The notes beneath the pieces were generated by a model. It made no database searches. It was not told the origin of the DNA and worked only from the letters and a program-made list of their open reading frames with translations. From Truepera radiovictrix DSM 17093 (GTDB lineage: Bacteria > Deinococcota > Deinococci > Deinococcales > Trueperaceae), in assembly GCF_000092425.1 (NCBI RefSeq), contig NC_014221.1, positions 2,919,001-2,983,000 on the forward strand: a stretch of DNA of 64,000 nucleotides, given 5' to 3'. Shown in pieces: positions 60,945 through 64,000 of the stretch. The number at the start of each line of letters is the position of its first letter. The first letter of the stretch is position 1. The translations under genes were made by a program, and so were the position numbers.

Positions 60945-61263
60945 ACCGTTGCGCTCGTGGACCGCTGGCCCACCGGACGCGCTTGGCGCGTTGTCAGCGG
61001 TGGCGACCTCGAACCGACGCTGGCCTCGGGATCCTCACACCTGCGCTTTGAGCGTAGAAGGTGCGGTGACCGTGGGGTACCCCGTGGCGTCAACGCGGCG
61101 CTCACCCAAACGCGTCATACTGATGACTGCAGGCAGCCCCCGGGTCGCGCCTTCAACGACCAGGCACCTGCGTGCGGTGTGTTGACGATGCCCAGACGAC
61201 GCCACTTCTCCCCCCTTCGCCCCCCCCTAGCGGGGCTCGGTACGCAGCTCGAGGGGGCCTGGG

Positions 61264-62973
61264 GTGCTTGACGGCAAATACGAGATCACCGCCGAACGCG
61301 AGATCACCCCCCACAGCACCCTCTTCGGCGGCACGGCCCCCGACGGTACGGCGGTGCAGATCGTCTGGTACGACCTGCGCACCCCCGACGACGAACGCGC
61401 CTTCGAGCGCTACCGCGCCGCCTTGCGGGCGCTTAAACGCCAGGGTCTGGCGGCGGTGTACGACCTCGTAGCGCGCCCCGGCGCTTACTACGTCGCGTGG
61501 TTCGCCCCACCGGGGACGGCCCGGCTGACGGCAGCCGAGCTCGACCCCGCGACCCGCGACGCCCTCACGGCGGCGCTGCCGCCGCACGGCAGCCTCACCG
61601 AGGCCGACGTGCGTCTGGACGCTGCAGGCAAGGTCCAGCTCTACGGTTTGCCCTTCGTGCTGCCATCGGCCACACTGCCCCCACGCAGCGCCCCGCTCGC
61701 GGAGGCGCGCGCCGCGACGCCCAAACCCGCGGCGCTCGCGCGTGCTCGTCCCGACCGCTGGGAGCTGCGCCCCGCGCTGCTCGGCATCACGCTCGCCCTC
61801 GCCGGTTGCTGGCTGCTCCTCGTGAGCTTTTACCGAACCGTCCAAACGGGCACCGTCACCGTCCCCGAGCTGCGCGGCGCGGAGGTCAACCGCGCCGCGG
61901 AGGTGCTCCACACCCTCGGCTTGGCCGTTGCCGCCGTACCCGTCGCACCCCGCGACGCGTCCCTCGAGGAGGCCGCTGCGGGCACCGTGCTCGAGCTCAC
62001 CCCCGCAGCCGGCACCCTCCTGCGTCCTGGGCGCACCGTCAACCTCCGATACGCACCGCCCGGGCACCCGTCCCCCCAGATGGTCCCCGAGCTGCGCGGT
62101 CAGTCGCTCGCCGAAGCCGAACGGACGCTCGCCGCGCACGGGCTCAGCGTCGGCGAGGTCGCGCGCGTTCACGCCGACGCCTCCACGGGGACCGTTCTAG
62201 CTCCCGCCCCAGGGGTGGGCGCGCCCGCCCCGCTCAGCGGCAGCGTCGCGCTGCTCGTCAGCGACGGTCCCAAGGGGGAGGTGACCTTTTTGCCCGACCT
62301 GACGGGGTTACCGCTCGCCGACGCGCTGACGCTGGCGCAGCTCGCGGGGTTGGCACCGCCCCTCGTCGAACGGGTTCACGGCAGTGGGCGCGCACCGGAT
62401 ACGGTGTTGGCGCAGAGCCTCCCGCCACGCGTCCCCTTCCCCCGCGACGGCACCCGGTTGCGCCTGACGGTCGCGGGCGCGTCTGAGAGCAGGGCGCCTA
62501 GCGTCGGCGGCACGCCCGACTTTACCGGTCTGCCCCTCGCCGAGGCGCAGCGCAGCGCCCGAGCGCTAGGCGCCCGCGCCGAGGTCGCCGCTCAGGTCAG
62601 CACCCTCGAGCTGCCCGAAGGGGTGGTGATGCAAGACCCACCCCCCGGAAGTCCCCTCACCGAGCGCGTCGCGCTTACCCTCAACGTCCACCCCCAACCG
62701 CTCCCGCTGCCGACGCCACAGGCCCGCGTTCACCGCGGCGAGGTGCGGCGCGCGCGCTACCGCTGGGTGCTCGAGCCCGGGATCCCGGCGCAGCGCGCGC
62801 TCGTCACCGCGCAGACGCTCGCGGGCGAGCGCACCGTCGTGCTCCGTGACCGGCTCGTCTCGGGGGGCGACGAGCTGACGGGGATCTGGCTGACGACCGC
62901 CCCCGGCCCCATCACCTTTACGCTGACGCTAAACGGTCTGCCCTACGGGGAGCCCATCACCGTCAACCCGTAG
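61264..62973 (+). CDS. PASTA-repeat membrane protein with degenerate kinase-like N-terminus
   Basis: 569 residues, GTG start with GAGGGGG about 10 nt upstream. The N-terminal ~95 residues (LDGKYEITAEREI, TPDGTAVQIVWYDLR, RQGLAAVYDLVARPGAYYVAWF) mirror a Ser/Thr kinase N-lobe but lack the Gly-rich loop, catalytic Asp and DFG. One TM (about 172-192) follows, then four PASTA domains (VPELRGAEVNRAAEVLHTLG, VPELRGQSLAEAERTLAAHG, LPDLTGLPLADALTLAQLAG, PDFTGLPLAEAQRSARALG) outside. PASTA domains bind peptidoglycan fragments. Probably a non-catalytic sensor or scaffold of wall metabolism. Confidence 0.8.
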   Translation: MLDGKYEITAEREITPHSTLFGGTAPDGTAVQIVWYDLRTPDDERAFERYRAALRALKRQGLAAVYDLVARPGAYYVAWFAPPGTARLTAAELDPATRDALTAALPPHGSLTEADVRLDAAGKVQLYGLPFVLPSATLPPRSAPLAEARAATPKPAALARARPDRWELRPALLGITLALAGCWLLLVSFYRTVQTGTVTVPELRGAEVNRAAEVLHTLGLAVAAVPVAPRDASLEEAAAGTVLELTPAAGTLLRPGRTVNLRYAPPGHPSPQMVPELRGQSLAEAERTLAAHGLSVGEVARVHADASTGTVLAPAPGVGAPAPLSGSVALLVSDGPKGEVTFLPDLTGLPLADALTLAQLAGLAPPLVERVHGSGRAPDTVLAQSLPPRVPFPRDGTRLRLTVAGASESRAPSVGGTPDFTGLPLAEAQRSARALGARAEVAAQVSTLELPEGVVMQDPPPGSPLTERVALTLNVHPQPLPLPTPQARVHRGEVRRARYRWVLEPGIPAQRALVTAQTLAGERTVVLRDRLVSGGDELTGIWLTTAPGPITFTLTLNGLPYGEPITVNP

Positions 62974-63153
62974 GGTCACGGGCGTTTCACGCAGCCCCCT
63001 CCCGCAGCGCGCCTAGGGTGACCCGAGCGCTCGCAAAAACAGCGTCGCCGCTCGCTGCAGGCGCGGGGGCGTCGTGGTTAGATAAGGCGACACCCAGACC
63101 GCCCGCGGGAGCAGGCAACCGCTAGGGCGCTTACACCCAAAGCGAGGAGCATC

Positions 63154-63498
63154 ATGAGCGAAAAAGGCGTCTTTCAAAAGATCATCGACGGCGAGATCCC
63201 CGCCGAGCGCGTCTACGAAGACGAGGAGTACCTGGCTTTCAAAGACATCGCTCCCAAGGCGCCCGTGCACTTTTTGGTGATCTCCAAAAAGCACAGCCCC
63301 CGCTTGGACGAGATGCTCGACGCCGAGGGACCGGAAGCGGTAGGGGGGCTTATGGCGGCGGCGGTGCGCACCGCGCGTCACAACGGCCTCACCGACTACC
63401 GCTTGGTGATCAACGTCGGCCCTGGGGCGGGACAGGAGGTCTTTCACACGCACGTGCACATCCTGGCGGGGAGGGAGAAGCCGCTGCCCGTCTCGTGA
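63154..63498 (+). CDS. HIT-family protein (Hint-like)
   Basis: 114 residues. HTHVHIL (about 97-103) is the histidine triad; FQKIIDGEIPAERVYEDEEYLAFKDI is the usual N-terminus. Hydrolyses AMP-linked amides or nucleotidyl phosphoramidates. GCGAGGAG 4 nt before ATG. The 180-bp spacer before it holds long-range GGGTCAC/GTGACCC complements (about 62,973 and 63,017). Confidence 0.95.
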   Translation: MSEKGVFQKIIDGEIPAERVYEDEEYLAFKDIAPKAPVHFLVISKKHSPRLDEMLDAEGPEAVGGLMAAAVRTARHNGLTDYRLVINVGPGAGQEVFHTHVHILAGREKPLPVS

Positions 63499-63661
63499 CA
63501 GTGCGGTCCTAACGGTGAGGTTGACTAGCGGGTTGCTCAAACGCCGACCATCGATAGGCAGGTAGCATCTTCAGGATGCGTGTGCCGAACCCGTTCTGCA
63601 CTGTTGGTTACGTATCCAACCCAACGCCACTTGCCATAAAGGCGCTAGAGGCCAACATGCT

Positions 63662-63667
63662 TATAAT
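63662..63667 (+). promoter_or_regulatory. -10 TATAAT upstream of hisZ
   Basis: A perfect TATAAT 42 nt before the hisZ start, with no convincing -35. A second hexamer, TAGGCT (63,697-63,702), lies 7 nt before the GTG in the leaderless layout, so there may be two promoters. Confidence 0.45.
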
Positions 63668-63709
63668 GACCCCTAGCCGCCCCGCGCGCCGCGCGGTAGG
63701 CTAGCCGTT

Positions 63710-64000
63710 GTGAAGCTCTCCCCCCCCGAAGGCACCCGTTACGCCCTAGCCCAGGAGAGCGCCGCGCGGGGGCGCGCCGTGGGGACGCTGCGCGCGCTCT
63801 TTTCGAGCTGGGGCTACGAGCGCGTCGACGTGCCCGTTTTGGAGCGCTTCGACCCCGCCCACCCGGTCGCCGAGCGCTCGTTTAAGCTCACCGGCCCCGA
63901 CGGCGAGCTTTTGGCGCTGCGCGCCGACTTTACCTTCGCCCTCGCCAAACTCGTGCGCTACAACTACCCGCAGGGGCTTCCCGGGCCGCTGCGGCTCCAG
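63710..64000 (+). CDS. hisZ: ATP phosphoribosyltransferase regulatory subunit (start only)
   Basis: 97 codons visible; the gene runs off the right edge. The sequence is class II HisRS-like: PPEGTRYALAQESA at the start, LRALFSSWGYERVDVPVLER (motif 1 helix), and FKLTGPDGELLALRADFTFALAKLV, where LRADFT instead of LRPEGT marks HisZ rather than a functional HisS. HisZ binds short-form HisG and gives histidine feedback control. GTG start. Confidence 0.8.
   Translation, partial: MKLSPPEGTRYALAQESAARGRAVGTLRALFSSWGYERVDVPVLERFDPAHPVAERSFKLTGPDGELLALRADFTFALAKLVRYNYPQGLPGPLRLQ

Noticed and set aside
61153-62172. 339-codon - strand frame opposite the PASTA gene
   Set aside because: Antisense shadow; the + strand frame has four PASTA domains and a TM helix.

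Overview
The window is 64 kb of GC-rich bacterial chromosome. It has compact gene order, many GTG starts, many ATGA/GTGA stop-start overlaps, and about a dozen genes with a TANNNT hexamer 5-7 nt before the start codon and no Shine-Dalgarno sequence. That leaderless style, with the gene content (single-domain fasciclin protein, Rex, HisZ, DprE1/DprE2-type sugar genes), fits the Deinococcota, most likely a Truepera-like lineage. The taxon is inferred, not proven.

Layout. 1-14 kb: end of a large beta-sandwich protein, a GH13 glucan enzyme, an MFS exporter, two esterases plus an ATP-grasp ligase, an oligopeptide ABC importer lacking ATPase genes, an aldo/keto reductase and a metallo-beta-lactamase-fold protein. 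14-18.5 kb: a T-box leader, a methyltransferase and valS, riddled with a mosaic palindromic repeat that lies between genes, inside valS and across the 3' ends of both genes. 18.5-23.2 kb: AlkA-like glycosylase, SDR, an IS200-type element, FAS1 protein, pyrD and a DtxR/MntR regulator under a palindromic operator. 23.5-29.6 kb: one tightly overlapped operon (HAD-UbiA, DprE1-like, DprE2-like, flippase-like membrane protein, GT-C enzyme) that looks like a polyprenyl-phospho-arabinose pathway with its transferase.

29.8-42.0 kb is a genomic island. It starts at tRNA-Val(CAC) and ends at a degenerate copy of that tRNA's 3' half. It carries an anti-invader-like operon: SNF2 helicase with DUF3883, VapBC, DUF1156 DNA methylase, a second VapBC, and a DUF499 ATPase with an N-terminal HEPN-like domain. 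The methylase contains an inserted DUF559 (Vsr-like) nuclease domain and four in-frame palindromic repeats. A MITE-like insertion with a CTAG target duplication separates the first vapB from vapC.

42-51 kb: M20 peptidase, GPH transporter, then a polysaccharide cluster (flippase, three sulfotransferases, GT4) suggesting a sulfated surface glycan, followed by a small lipoprotein frame interrupted by TAG. 51-64 kb: housekeeping genes (rex, SPOR protein, TPR protein, rlmN, glgC, ftsH, a PASTA protein with a degenerate kinase lobe, HIT protein, start of hisZ). GH13 and glgC both point to glycogen-type storage.

The most interesting material is the island and the way short palindromic repeats and a nuclease domain have entered coding genes without closing the frame.
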